Positions 43,342 through 53,659 are shown, counted from the first letter of the stretch. The stretch is DNA of 64,000 nucleotides from an uncultured Desulfobacter sp. (GCF_963664415.1 NZ_OY761440.1:1302001-1366000), one strand, 5' to 3'. Notes: generated from the sequence alone by a model not told the origin. Numbers and translations: made by a program.

Positions 43342-43372
43342 GGGGAACCGTAACGGGTTCCCCTTTTTTTTC
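43342..43372 (+). terminator. Intrinsic terminator after CoA-transferase
   Basis: GGGGAACCG and CGGGTTCCCC arms are followed by nine T. Confidence 0.93.
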
Positions 43373-43425
43373 CCCCGCACAGTTATGGATTTGACAACCC
43401 TAATACTGACTGTTAGATTGACCGC

Positions 43426-44352
43426 ATGGAAAATAAAACAAGAATGGATAAGCCCTGTCGGACGATGATTTCCGTACCCGGAAACAAGACAAAGATGCAT
43501 GCCAAAGCTGCGGCTTCCAACGTTGACGTCATTATGCTGGACTTGGAAGACAGCGTGCCGGCGGATGAAAAAGAAGCGGCTCGTAAAACGGTTATTGATT
43601 CGCTTCACGCTTTGAATTTTAATGAAAAGTGTGTCGCCCTTCGCATCAACAGTCTGGACACGCCGTTTGCCTATAAAGATTTGATTCAGGTAGTAGAGGC
43701 CGCCGGAGATTGTCTTGAAACTGTTGTGGTGCCCAAGGTAAATCATGAGGCGGATATCCATTTTGCCGGCCGCTTATTGGACGGCATTGAAATAGCATTG
43801 GGACAAACAAGGCAGATCCGGATCCAGGCTTGTATTGAGACCGCCCAGGGCCTTTCCCGGATTAACGAGATTGCTTCGGCCGATCCCAGGCTCTCTTCTC
43901 TGTCATTCGGCATTGCCGATTATCAGGCCAGCATCGGGGCCGCGCTGGTCTCTTTGTCCGGTCACGGAGAAAACGAGGAGCAGGTTTACCCCGGTCACCG
44001 GTGGCATTTTCAGCTCAGCCGCATGGTTATGGCGGCCAAGGCCAACGGGCTTATGGCCCTGGATGCCCCCTTTGGGAACTTTAGGGATGATGATGGCCTG
44101 AAAAAATCAACGGCCCTGGCCAAGGCCCTTGGATGTGACGGGAAATGGGTGATCCATCCTGACCAGATTGACACAGTCAACCAGGTGTTTACCCCTGCAT
44201 CGGAAGAGATCCAGCGGGCCAGGAAAATTCTGGACGCGGCAGATGACCGGTCCCGAGGCGCCGTGGCTGTTGACGGCCGAATGGTTGACCAGGCGACCAT
44301 CCGAATTGCCCGACGGGTTTGGGCGCAGGCTGTTTTCCTCGGACAGGTTTAG
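43426..44352 (+). CDS. CitE-like CoA ester lyase (HpcH/HpaI family)
   Basis: A 308-residue TIM-barrel lyase. Key segments: RTMISVPGNKTKMHAKAA at the N-terminus, VIMLDLEDSVPADEK (acidic metal ligand), ALRINSLDTPF, PKVNHEADI, IQACIETAQGL (second acidic ligand) and GKWVIHPDQI. Family members cleave malyl-CoA, citramalyl-CoA or citryl-CoA. No CitD/CitF partner is present, so a free malyl-CoA or citramalyl-CoA lyase is likelier than citrate lyase. It lies downstream of the CoA-transferase but beyond a terminator. Confidence 0.88.
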   Translation: MENKTRMDKPCRTMISVPGNKTKMHAKAAASNVDVIMLDLEDSVPADEKEAARKTVIDSLHALNFNEKCVALRINSLDTPFAYKDLIQVVEAAGDCLETVVVPKVNHEADIHFAGRLLDGIEIALGQTRQIRIQACIETAQGLSRINEIASADPRLSSLSFGIADYQASIGAALVSLSGHGENEEQVYPGHRWHFQLSRMVMAAKANGLMALDAPFGNFRDDDGLKKSTALAKALGCDGKWVIHPDQIDTVNQVFTPASEEIQRARKILDAADDRSRGAVAVDGRMVDQATIRIARRVWAQAVFLGQV

Positions 44353-44397
44353 ATTCCGGCTTTTGGGCCGGAGCGAATCTATTAATTAAACGCAGAA

Positions 44398-44715
44398 TTA
44401 TCCCGGCTGGGCCTCATCTAACACCATTCGAACTGTTTTTGCCAAGATATCCCCCGTCATATTCGGCATTGTCATGTCTGTAATAACCAAATCAAAATCG
44501 CCTGGGTTGTTTTTGAATGCGTCCAAGGCATCAATGCTGCTCAGACGAAATCTGAAATGCCAATGATCGATATAGTGGCCGCCTTCATAATATCCAATGC
44601 GCCATTTCGTCCCGGAATTTGTGGTTGGCGTGAAGTTATAATAATCTGCATATGAAGATGGGGCTTCTATAGCCGTAAAGGCAAAAATGACAAACAAAAA
44701 AATACAAAAAGGCAA
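44398..44715 (-). pseudogene. Remnant of a hybrid sensor kinase with internal deletions
   Basis: A 105-codon frame joins pieces that normally lie hundreds of residues apart: a signal peptide, a GTKWRIGYYEGGHYID segment typical of the periplasmic sensor start of some Desulfobacteraceae hybrid kinases, then SSIDALDAFKNNPGDFDLVITDMTMPNMTGD from a receiver domain, then LAKTVRMVLDEAQ from its last helix. The kinase core and most of the receiver are gone, yet the frame stays open. Probably non-functional. Confidence 0.55.
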
Positions 44716-44835
44716 TAAATATTAAAATAATGACGTATCGCCCGATGTTATGAACAAAGTACAGATTCAATGCCCATCGGACGATACGTTTGAAAATGGT
44801 TTCAGTGGTTGTATGGTGGTTGCGACATATTACCG

Positions 44836-45510
<675 letters not shown>

Positions 45511-46144
45511 AAAAACACTCCTTCTTTAAGAACAACAATAAATATAAAAAATTAAGCATATACACCACTTGCGTTAAAACCACCTGTTTGTCATGATGAG
45601 CAAAATGTATGCTATGCTTAAGTTTAGAGAGAAATAATCAAAGGAAGAGATTGATTATTGTTTGGTTCGATTTTTTTATTTTTTTAACTAAATTTAAGGT
45701 TTAACGACACAATTGTGGAGATTTTGTGAAGTTAACAAGATAGTCAATTCTTCTCTACGCGTTGACATGTTATAGAAAATACTTTCCAATAATTGTGAAA
45801 ACATTTTCTTTGCTTGGGCAGAATATTACACACACCGCGCCATAAAAATCGCGTATGACCATGATGGGATATAATCTGAGCTTCCATTATTCGATTTTTT
45901 GTCCTTCGCCAGGGCAAAGGCGCGCATAACAATGGCATCATAGGGGCGTATTCAAGATGCGGTAGGCTGTACATGAACATATTCATGATAATTAGAAAAC
46001 AATTGATTTTTTTAGTCACGGATGTTTAATTCTCAACTGAATTTTGGCTTCAAACCGTTCCATCTGAAACCGAATAGGCAGAACCCGCACATTAGAGATA
46101 TTAGCCCATTCTGCCTATTTTTCATTTTGGGCATCATAATTAAT
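45511..46144. other. Intergenic region with terminator and possible gene remnant
   Basis: 634 bp, largely AT-rich. A plus-strand intrinsic terminator lies at 46073-46124 (AATAGGCAGAA and TTCTGCCTATT arms, then TTTC). On the minus strand around 45955-45835 a short GC-richer stretch reads like protein (PYDAIVMRAFALAKDKKSN, stop soon after) but has no start; it may be a gene remnant. The right end, 46140-46144 (TTAAT), is the target duplication of the adjoining IS element. Confidence 0.45.
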
Positions 46145-48037
46145 CCTGTGTTCGACAGTTGTAGGTTCATTTTTTTAAAATTTTGTCAAAATATCCAATA
46201 AAATCAGCTCGAATGTGATTCCTGACGCCAAAACTTGTAGGCACACGACTTGTTGGTTTATGCTTGACATTAATGACGATACATGCTTTTTCTATGGGCA
46301 TGTATGTACGCACAATAAAACGCAGAAACAAAGATGGGTCCGAGGTCGAGTATGTTCAGTTAGCCCACAATACTCGTCATCCAGAAAAAGGCTATTCACG
46401 AGCCGAGGTCGTCTACTCCTTCGGGCGGCGGGACCAACTCGACGTAGCCGCCCTCAAGCGCTTAGTCAGCAGCCTCAGCCGGTTCATCAGCCCCGAAGAC
46501 ATTCAGGACCTTGAAGCCCAAAGCGCCGGGCTCAAGTTCATATCCAGCAGGCCGGCAGGGGGAGCCCTGCTGCTCAAAGGCTTGTGGGAACGCATTGGGA
46601 TTGACCGCTGCCTTGCCAATGCATTGAAACACACAGAGTTCAAAGCGCCGATTTCGGATGCGATTTTTGCAATGGTGGCCAACAGGGCACTGGCTCCGTC
46701 TTCCAAACTTGCCGTCGAAGAGTGGGTAGCCAAGGATGTTCATCTGGACATTGAGGCGCCGATCAAGGTTCAGCACCTTTACCGGAGTATGGACTTCCTG
46801 CTTAAGAATGCGGAGGCCATCCAAGAGAAGGTGTTCTGGACAACGGCTCAACTGCTGAATCTCACGGTGGACCTGATCTTCTTTGATACAACCAACACTT
46901 ATTTTGAAATGGAAGACACCAACGACTCGGAGCTGCTTGCTTTTGGGAAATCTAAACACAAAAGAGATGACCTGCCCCAAGTCACCATTGGCCTGGCCGT
47001 GACACGGGAAGGTATCCCGGTCCGTTGCTGGGTTCTGCCGGGCAACCAAAATGACGCCAAGTGCGTCGATACCGTTCAAAAGGATTTGAACGACTGGCGG
47101 CTTGGCAACGTGATTTGGGCCATGGACCGTGGCATGACCAGCGAAGAGAATCGAAAAAACCTCCAAAGAGCCGGGGGACAGTACATCCTTGGTGAAAAGT
47201 TGAGGGGCCCCAATGTAAATGAAGAAGCCCTGAACCGGGGTGGGCGGTTCAAAAAGGTCAACGACAATCTCCATATCAAAGAGGTCTTTGTCGGTGAGGG
47301 CAGCGGCAGGCGCCGGTTCGTCATCGCTTACAACCCAGAACAGGCTGAACACGACAAACATGTCAGGGCAAGGAACCTGGAGCGGATCGAAACGGAGCTG
47401 GCGGCACTGAACAAACGGTCCGGCAAAGCATATCTCAAATCCAAATATGCTCTCCTGGCACACCGGTCCATGGGCAGATACCTCAAGGAACTGAAGTCAG
47501 GCAAGCTGACGGTGGATAAGGCTAAGATTAAGCAGGCGGAAAAGCTGGACGGCAAATATCTTTTGAGCACAAGCGACAAAAGCCTGTCGGCTGAGGATAT
47601 CGCCCTTGGCTACAAACAACTCATGGAAGTCGAGCGCGCGTTCCGCACTTTAAAGTCCACCCTGTCCCTCCGGCCTGTCTACCACACCAAAAACGACCGC
47701 ATCCGCTCTCATGTCCTGCTGTGCTGGCTGGCCCTGCTCCTGGTGCGGATTACCGAGCTGGAGACCGGCTTGAGCTGGCCCAGGGTCCGCGCCGAGCTGG
47801 AACGGCTCCATTTAGGCGAATTTTTGCATAAAGATGGGCGTGTACTACAGTACACAGAACTCACTCAAAATCAGCGTAACCTATTTAAAAAATTAAACAT
47901 AAAACTTCCTGCGAAAATCAAGTCCATAGGATAAACACTTAAAATATGTAGGCACTACGCCATTTTAGAGGGATAGCTGTATCTCTTTATTGATAGGGCT
48001 TTCCGGATTTCGTATACCTACGGCTGTCGAACAGGAG
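46145..48037 (+). mobile_element. IS1634-family insertion sequence, complete
   Basis: A 1,893-bp element bounded by TTAAT duplications (46140-46144 and 48038-48042). Terminal inverted repeats are CCTGTGTTCGACAG on the left and, on the other strand, CTCCTGTTCGACAG on the right, extending with mismatches through GTAGGT. It carries one transposase gene. Its right end is 23 bp before the aqpZ start codon, so it separates that gene from any earlier promoter. Confidence 0.85.
46300..47934 (+). CDS. IS1634-family transposase
   Basis: A DDE transposase of about 544 residues in the IS4-like superfamily. Seen: an N-terminal MYVRTIKRRNKDG segment, LIFFDTTNTYFEMED with the first catalytic Asp, VIWAMDRGMTSEENRKNL with the second, and a C-terminal Y-(2)-R-(3)-E-(6)-K-type signature in YKQLMEVERAFRTLKSTLSLRPVYH with the catalytic Glu. 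The frame is intact, so it may be active. The start is uncertain between 46264 and 46300; the family usually begins near MYVR. Confidence 0.92.
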   Translation: MYVRTIKRRNKDGSEVEYVQLAHNTRHPEKGYSRAEVVYSFGRRDQLDVAALKRLVSSLSRFISPEDIQDLEAQSAGLKFISSRPAGGALLLKGLWERIGIDRCLANALKHTEFKAPISDAIFAMVANRALAPSSKLAVEEWVAKDVHLDIEAPIKVQHLYRSMDFLLKNAEAIQEKVFWTTAQLLNLTVDLIFFDTTNTYFEMEDTNDSELLAFGKSKHKRDDLPQVTIGLAVTREGIPVRCWVLPGNQNDAKCVDTVQKDLNDWRLGNVIWAMDRGMTSEENRKNLQRAGGQYILGEKLRGPNVNEEALNRGGRFKKVNDNLHIKEVFVGEGSGRRRFVIAYNPEQAEHDKHVRARNLERIETELAALNKRSGKAYLKSKYALLAHRSMGRYLKELKSGKLTVDKAKIKQAEKLDGKYLLSTSDKSLSAEDIALGYKQLMEVERAFRTLKSTLSLRPVYHTKNDRIRSHVLLCWLALLLVRITELETGLSWPRVRAELERLHLGEFLHKDGRVLQYTELTQNQRNLFKKLNIKLPAKIKSIG

Positions 48038-48060
48038 TTAATAAAGAAAAGGAGAAATGT

Positions 48061-48750
48061 ATGAACAAGTATGGCGCAGAGTTTTTTGGAACATTCTGGT
48101 TAGTTCTCGGCGGATGCGGCAGCGCCGTTTTATCAGCGGCTTTTCCAGACGTTGGTATAGGACTGCTTGGTGTATCACTGGCATTTGGTCTCACCGTGCT
48201 CACAATGGCCTTCGCCATCGGACACATATCAGGATGTCATCTGAATCCGGCCGTTTCGTTTGGCCTATGGGCAGGTGGGCGTTTTCCGGCAAAAGAGTTA
48301 CTTCCCTATATCATTGCGCAGGTTTTGGGCGGTATAGCAGCGGGTGGTATTCTTTACTTAATCGCCAATGGAAAGGCTGGATTTGACCTTTCCGCAGGTT
48401 TTGCTTCAAACGGCTACGGCGCACATTCACCGGGCGGGTATAGTTTGCTGTCCGCACTGATCACTGAAGTGGTGATGACCATGATGTTTCTTATCGTCAT
48501 TCTTGGCGCCACTGACGAACGCGCCCCACAGGGTTTCGCACCTATTGCAATTGGTTTGTGCCTGACTCTCATTCATTTAATCAGTATCCCGGTAACAAAT
48601 ACGTCCGTAAATCCAGCGCGCAGCACCGGCGTCGCTCTCTTTGCAGGCGATTGGGCGATTGCACAACTCTGGCTTTTCTGGGTGGCCCCAATCATTGGCG
48701 GTATACTTGGCGCTGTAGTCTATCGTTTTATCGGCACTGAGACCCAATAG
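48061..48750 (+). CDS. aqpZ: Aquaporin Z
   Basis: A 229-residue six-helix water channel. Both NPA boxes are present (GCHLNPAVSFG and SVNPARSTG), and the narrow ar/R residues fit water-selective AqpZ. AAGGAG precedes the ATG. The IS1634-family element ends 23 bp upstream and leaves only the ribosome site between them, so transcription must come from inside the element or read through it. Confidence 0.95.
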   Translation: MNKYGAEFFGTFWLVLGGCGSAVLSAAFPDVGIGLLGVSLAFGLTVLTMAFAIGHISGCHLNPAVSFGLWAGGRFPAKELLPYIIAQVLGGIAAGGILYLIANGKAGFDLSAGFASNGYGAHSPGGYSLLSALITEVVMTMMFLIVILGATDERAPQGFAPIAIGLCLTLIHLISIPVTNTSVNPARSTGVALFAGDWAIAQLWLFWVAPIIGGILGAVVYRFIGTETQ

Positions 48751-48867
48751 TAGCAAAATTGCTCGGCAATTTGATGGGAGTGTAGAATTCCGGGGGCATT
48801 TACATAATTTTCGATAATTTAGGAAATGCCCCCAGATTGTTTAAGTTTTTTAGAAAATGGAGGTCCT

Positions 48868-49311
48868 ATGAAATCTTTTTTATTATTTTCTTTCTCTCTT
48901 TTTCTTCTGTTGTCTGGCTGCTCCGCCGTCACAGTAGACCCTGTAGACAGCAATTTGGAAATCACTCATGTCTGTATTAAGGATTGCCCGGAAAAGTGTT
49001 TTGACAGGCGCATGCTGTATCTTATCCAGGATGGCTTTCAACGTCATGGTATTACCACAGAAGTATTAAATTGTGAATTGCCGTCTGAATGTGAATACTC
49101 ATTGACTTATTCTTGCGAAAGGGCATGGGGCATGGCAACCTACTTAGGGCATGCTGAAATTCAACTTTATCACGGTAAATCGCAAATTGGGAATGCGACG
49201 TATCATTTAAAGGGAAAAGCAGGCTTTGCATTCACCGACTGGGAAAATACAAAATCGAAAATTGATCCTGTTATTGATGAGCTGCTTAATGGTGTGCAAT
49301 CAGGAGACTAA
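48868..49311 (+). CDS. Small lipoprotein, Sbal_3080-like
   Basis: A 147-residue lipoprotein: signal peptide with lipobox LLSGC (Cys about 18), then a compact beta-rich domain with five further cysteines (CIKDCPEKC, NCELPSECEYS). It resembles the Sbal_3080 lipoprotein family of unknown function. The start at 48868 follows GGAGG; an earlier in-frame ATG at 48826 would spoil the signal peptide. Its last 26 bases are overlapped, antisense, by the broken IS66-like transposase. Confidence 0.8.
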   Translation: MKSFLLFSFSLFLLLSGCSAVTVDPVDSNLEITHVCIKDCPEKCFDRRMLYLIQDGFQRHGITTEVLNCELPSECEYSLTYSCERAWGMATYLGHAEIQLYHGKSQIGNATYHLKGKAGFAFTDWENTKSKIDPVIDELLNGVQSGD

Positions 49312-50137
49312 ATGGCAACCTATTTAAATTCAGGCCGAAGCAAGATATTTCATAAAAAATAGTTGGCAGACATTGAGAATAGAATTCCATAAGTATGCTC
49401 TTGACTCTTCTCTTTAATGGGTGACCCGTCATAATTTTTTCAAAAAACTTATAATTCAAGACTTGACCCCGATCCTGATCCTTTCGTTTTTGTGTAAAAC
49501 CGATTAATTTCTGGATTGTTCTTTCTGCATGGACCCAGCATAAAGCATGGGTCAAGATATTGAACTGACCTGCATCATCACTGATTATGGCAAGATCCTG
49601 ATTCCAGCCATGATCAAGCAGGCTGCCGAGAAGAGCCCCCTCGGTTGCAATCCTTTTGTGGCGTTTTTTACGGATTTTATTCTGAAACAAAAATGATTTC
49701 CAGTTGCGTTCAGTTGAAAAACACTGATTTTGAAATTTTTCCAGTTGGAACTTGGGAAGCCGCTGCTGTTTCATATATTCAATGGCAGCGTCGTTGATCA
49801 CATAATCTTTATGGTTGCACCGCAATAACTGAAGGAAATTAATTCTGTTTTTGCTGTCGGTACTCTTAAACCAGGCGAAAAAGTTATTACCGATATGGGT
49901 GCAGTAACCATTTTTCCCATTATGCCTGGCACCGGTATCATCCACATTAATATGGCTTGAAAATTTTAACCCTGCAGATAAAATTTCATCCTTTTCTTCA
50001 TGATATTGTTTTTTATTTTCGGTGACTATCGCATTGATCTGTCCACTTGAGATGCTGATGCCATATTCTCGCAGTTGCTCCAGAATCAACGGTTGGGTAA
50101 CATAACCATGATAGTATTGATACAATATAACCCCCAT
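49286..50137 (-). pseudogene. IS66-like transposase, C-terminal fragment
   Basis: The frame covers the catalytic middle of an IS66-type DDE transposase: HINVDDTGARHNGKNG with the first Asp and LAIISDDAGQFNILTHALCWVHAER with the second. The N-terminal part lies 1.7 kb away at 51870-52362, separated by an IS110-family element. The end after about residue 260 (CLPTIF onward) no longer resembles the family, and the final catalytic Glu is missing, so the 3' end is lost too. Confidence 0.8.
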
Positions 50138-50238
50138 GTCCTAGCGGACACAACGAAGCATGAAACACTTGCAAATTTTGAAAAATGGTCATAGCTATCA
50201 AATTTTTTTTCGACCAAGAAAAATATAAGGAGATAGCC

Positions 50239-51498
50239 ATGACCAAGAGATCAAAAAATAGCACATTAATCCAAATCGTTCACCCAATTTGTTGTGGTTT
50301 GGATGTTCACAAAGACAAAATTTCGGCCTGTTTAATCACTGTTGATGCTAATGGGAAAGAACAGCATGAGATTCGAGAGTTTTCATCATTTACTCAAGAT
50401 TTGCAAAAAATGAAAACGTGGTTGATTAAAAATAGCTGTCCTGTAGTGGCAATGGAAAGTACCGGGGTATATTGGCATCCGGTTTATAACACCATCGAAG
50501 CTACGATGGAGGTCGTTTTGGTTAATGCCAGGCATATTAAAAATGTTCCCGGCAGGAAAACAGACATTTGTGACAGTAAATGGCTTGCCGGACTGCTTCG
50601 TCATGGGTTGGTAAAAGGGAGTTTTATCCCTCCCGAACAGGTCCGTGAATGGCGAGAATTAAGCCGATTGAGAAAGATATATACAGAATCTCTCGCTGAT
50701 TATAAGCGACGTGTTCATAAACTATTTATCACGGCAAATATTAAAATTGATTCGGTCGTTTCTGATTTGTTCGGGCTTACCGGTTTGAATCTCATTGATT
50801 TGTTATGCAAAAACGATGAAGTGACCTTGGAGAAAGTTCAGGAATGCACAAAAGGAAGTCTTAAAAAGAAAATTCCTGAATTGTATCTAAGCCTCCATGG
50901 ATATTTTAAGGATCATCATCGATTCCAACTGATTGGCATGATGGAGGCCATTGAGATGTTTCAAAGACAGATTGAACAGATTAATGCCAGATTGGAAATA
51001 CTTACCCGTGACCATGAAAATTTACTGGAAAGATTAGATGAAATTCCCGGGATCGATAAGAAGTCAGCACAATCTGTTCTTGGAGAAGTCGGGGTTACAC
51101 TGGATGAGTTTAAAAGCATGGTCGCTTTTGTTGCATGGGCCGGATTGTGCCCTGGAAATAATGAAAGCGCAGGTAAAAGGAAAAGTGGCCGGAATGCGGT
51201 TCGAAATCATCCATTCAAAACGATTTTAGTCCAGATCGCTTGGGCCGCAATCAAGACGAAGGGTTCATATTACAAAGCCAAGTATTATAAACTCAAAGCC
51301 AGACGAGGTGCCAAAAAAGCGATTGTCGCCATAGCCCATAGAATTGCAAAAGCCATTTACAACATCATCAAAAATGGAGACAGATATAAAGACCTCGGAG
51401 AAGAATACTTGAGCAAACCTAACAAACAAAGGATGTTGAAAAATTTGGCAAAAAAGGCTGATGAGTTAGGGATGAAACTTGTTCCTTGTGAAGGTTAA
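50239..51498 (+). CDS. IS110-family transposase (DEDD recombinase)
   Basis: A 419-residue enzyme. The N-terminal RuvC-like DEDD domain shows CGLDVHKDKISACL (Asp), VAMESTGVYW (Glu) and GRKTDICDSKWLAGLLRHG (two Asp). The C-terminal Tnp_20 domain shows DEIPGIDKKSAQSVLGE and WAGLCPGNNESAGKRKSGR with the candidate nucleophile Ser. The start at 50239 follows AAGGAGATAGCC. IS110 enzymes are now known to be guided by an element-encoded bridge RNA. The frame is intact. Confidence 0.93.
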   Translation: MTKRSKNSTLIQIVHPICCGLDVHKDKISACLITVDANGKEQHEIREFSSFTQDLQKMKTWLIKNSCPVVAMESTGVYWHPVYNTIEATMEVVLVNARHIKNVPGRKTDICDSKWLAGLLRHGLVKGSFIPPEQVREWRELSRLRKIYTESLADYKRRVHKLFITANIKIDSVVSDLFGLTGLNLIDLLCKNDEVTLEKVQECTKGSLKKKIPELYLSLHGYFKDHHRFQLIGMMEAIEMFQRQIEQINARLEILTRDHENLLERLDEIPGIDKKSAQSVLGEVGVTLDEFKSMVAFVAWAGLCPGNNESAGKRKSGRNAVRNHPFKTILVQIAWAAIKTKGSYYKAKYYKLKARRGAKKAIVAIAHRIAKAIYNIIKNGDRYKDLGEEYLSKPNKQRMLKNLAKKADELGMKLVPCEG

Positions 51499-51869
51499 TT
51501 GATCTATCAAAAATATTTTGTGCAGATATTGATTAAAGGGGTACAACTGACAATAGATTTTTAATTCAGCAATAAAAAGTCGGATGTTGAAATGAAGCCT
51601 TAGAGCGCGAATATAACATGACTGGTCGGTTTTTTGCACAACGAACTGTTGGACTTCCATGAAGAGGTACCACGTATATAAAACTTTTATAGTATAAACC
51701 GACCGCCGCTGATGATTTAAAAAGTTGTCTTCTGTGCTTGAATTGTTATCTGAAAGAGATAGCTTTATTGATTTGATACCTTCAATTTGTAACGGTAATG
51801 AAAGTGTTGTGGAACAAAAAGCCATAAAACCAACGGGACACTATTCCCCTTTTATGGGAGAGTGTTTCA
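51499..51869 (+). ncRNA. Candidate bridge-RNA region of the IS110-family element
   Basis: About 370 bp of non-coding DNA follow the transposase stop inside the element. In IS1111-like members the bridge RNA that pairs with target and donor DNA is encoded in the 3' non-coding end. The segment contains GCAGATATTGATTAAAGG, sharing TATTGAT with the left target flank (GTATTGATACAATA), but this short match could be chance. No structure was computed. Confidence 0.35.
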
Positions 51870-52362
51870 TATAAAAGGCTGTCAAAGTAGAACCAAAATG
51901 ATTTTGAGAAACATGATCCGGCAACCCACCGATAATATAGTCCCCGCTTGGGGTTTTATATCGGGCTCTCCGATATCGGATGTTCCAGTTCCCTATAATG
52001 AGATCTTGGACGATGAAATCCTGGTACCCTTTAAATTCGCTGCCGGCAGGAATCAAATCGGGCTGAATAATTTTGTCCTCATTAATTTCGAGTTGCTTTG
52101 TCTTTGATCTCTTTTGGGAGCCCGGTCGTTTTTTGTCCTGAGTATTTTTCCTTCTTATGGCTGTTTTCTTATCAAGATTTGAAGGTTTGATTTTGGGTTT
52201 GGCCTTCTGGCCTTTTAATTCGGCAAGCTCATCTTTCAATTTTTGAATCATGTCCCCTTGTTGCTTGATATAGTCTATGAACTCTGAAATTATAGGAGAT
52301 TCTTCATTTTCAGCCATTTTGAGTATTTGCCTAATCGTTTTCATGCGGTGAATATAGTACAC
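51870..52362 (-). pseudogene. IS66-like transposase, N-terminal fragment
   Basis: The frame (open to 51841 through element DNA) encodes the N-terminal 160 or so residues of an IS66-type transposase: a leucine-zipper-like coil (DYIKQQGDMIQKLKDELAEL), a basic linker, then YRRARYKTPSGDYIIGGLPDHV and the HFGSTLTAF segment that normally continues into the catalytic domain. It is cut after this point by the IS110-family element; the rest is at 49286-50125. Confidence 0.82.
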
Positions 52363-52602
52363 AAAAAGAACAATGTCTAGCGATTTTTTATTTGTTCCCC
52401 ATACTTATTGAGAAGTTACTAATCATAAAAATAGGACCCCAAAACGCGACAAGAGCCTAAATTTTAGTTCTATTGAAGGGCATGGAACCGCCTTTTTCAA
52501 CAGCTAATAAAACTTGGGTTGACAAGCTTTGGTGCTTATCCTAAAAAAGTCTTGTATAGCTTTTTTGTATGTTATTTAGCCAAACAAATGTGAAAATGGG
52601 TT

Positions 52603-53517
52603 ATGGATATTGTAAATAGTGCCCCAAATTACGCCTCCCAGGGAATAGGCAGGATAGATGTTGACCAGTGGAGCAGTTGTTTGACCCTTCATCCCGGGTT
52701 TCAACTTCGATGCATGGAGCTTGACGAGCCAAGGAATGTGGCGGTTGATTTTCAGCGCAACTGTCCTTTCCTGGAATTTGGCTGTCTGGTTTCCGGCAGG
52801 CTCAGGGGCCAGGCCCTTCTGGGGAACGGGCAAAAGCAGCAGATTGAAGGGCAGCCCGGGCAGACCTGGTGCTCATTTTGCCCCAGTGCCAAAGGTACCA
52901 TTGAGTATTTTTCAGGTCAGACCGTTTGCGTGGTGCTTTTTGTCATTTATGGCCCTTTGCTTAAAAATTTGCCTTTGCTCAGCTCCGGCCGCCGTATACT
53001 GGAAATAGAAGGTCAGTCCTTTAATTGTGTGGGCAGCCTGACCCCGGTGGTGAACAAGGTGGTACGCCAGATCCGTCAGCTCAATGAAGGCAAGGATACG
53101 ATTAATCAGCTTTTGTTCATGTCCAAAGCCTATGAGCTGCTTTTTCACCTTTCCAGGCATGACCCGGCCGGTGGTGTTGAAGAAGACCTGTCCTTTGAAA
53201 AACAGCAAAGTGTAAAACAAGCCCAGGACATTTTAAACCGGAACCTTGCCTCGCCACCGTCCCTGGAGGAACTGGCCCGGCAGACAGGTTTGTGCGTAAC
53301 CAATCTCACCGAAGAATTTAAAAAGCAATCCGGTACCACTGTGTTTGGTTACCTGCGCCGGCAGCGCCTGGCCAGGGCCAGGGAACTGATTGCCCTGCAT
53401 GACATGAGTGCTTCCGAAGCTGCATGGGAGGTGGGATATTCTAGTTTAAGCTCCTTCCATCGTGCCTTTTGCGCCCTTTATGGCGCAACCCCCGGCTCTT
53501 TCAGCCCCAAAGAATAA
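52603..53517 (+). CDS. AraC-family regulator, YbtA/PchR-like
   Basis: A 304-residue activator with an N-terminal ligand domain (about 1-190) and a C-terminal double HTH: SLEELARQTGLCVTNLTEEFKK and SASEAAWEVGYSSLSSFHRAF with the AraC signature. YbtA/PchR-type proteins bind a siderophore and switch on its receptor. It lies 295 bp upstream of a TonB receptor and the ABC/MFS genes, the same order as in ybt-like loci, and direct repeats in that gap are good candidate binding sites. Confidence 0.88.
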   Translation: MDIVNSAPNYASQGIGRIDVDQWSSCLTLHPGFQLRCMELDEPRNVAVDFQRNCPFLEFGCLVSGRLRGQALLGNGQKQQIEGQPGQTWCSFCPSAKGTIEYFSGQTVCVVLFVIYGPLLKNLPLLSSGRRILEIEGQSFNCVGSLTPVVNKVVRQIRQLNEGKDTINQLLFMSKAYELLFHLSRHDPAGGVEEDLSFEKQQSVKQAQDILNRNLASPPSLEELARQTGLCVTNLTEEFKKQSGTTVFGYLRRQRLARARELIALHDMSASEAAWEVGYSSLSSFHRAFCALYGATPGSFSPKE

Positions 53518-53611
53518 GGGCCAAACCCCAACGCCCAGGGCAAAATTAAAAAACATCGCGTGTTGTAATCCCTTGAATTTCCATTTTTTTGCTGGATCGC
53601 CCTTTGCCCAT

Positions 53612-53659
53612 AACCCGGATATTTCATGAAAATTTAAATTTTCAGAAAATATCCGGGTT
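53612..53659. repeat. Nested palindrome of the CCCGGATATTTCA repeat family
   Basis: AACCCGGATATTT (53612-53624) and AAATATCCGGGTT (53647-53659) are perfect 13-base arms; the centre GAAAATTTAAATTTTC is itself a palindrome. It lies between the AraC gene and its likely operator. Similar arms recur at 60574-60778 and 62883-62893. Confidence 0.75.

Larger units (their letters stand above)
50130..51869 (+). mobile_element. IS110-family element inserted in IS66-like transposase
   Basis: About 1.74 kb between the two halves of the IS66-like gene. TATA is present at both edges (50126-50129 and 51870-51873), consistent with a short shared core, as IS110 elements recombine at a short core without clear terminal repeats. 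Joining at this core does not exactly restore the frame, so ends may be off by a base or the host gene had already decayed. It has a short 5' (about 110 bp) and long 3' (about 370 bp) non-coding part. Confidence 0.7.

Noticed and set aside
46462..47463. Long 333-codon open frame on the minus strand
   Set aside because: It lies wholly antisense to the intact IS1634-family transposase, whose protein shows clear family motifs; the antisense frame is a by-product of its codon use.
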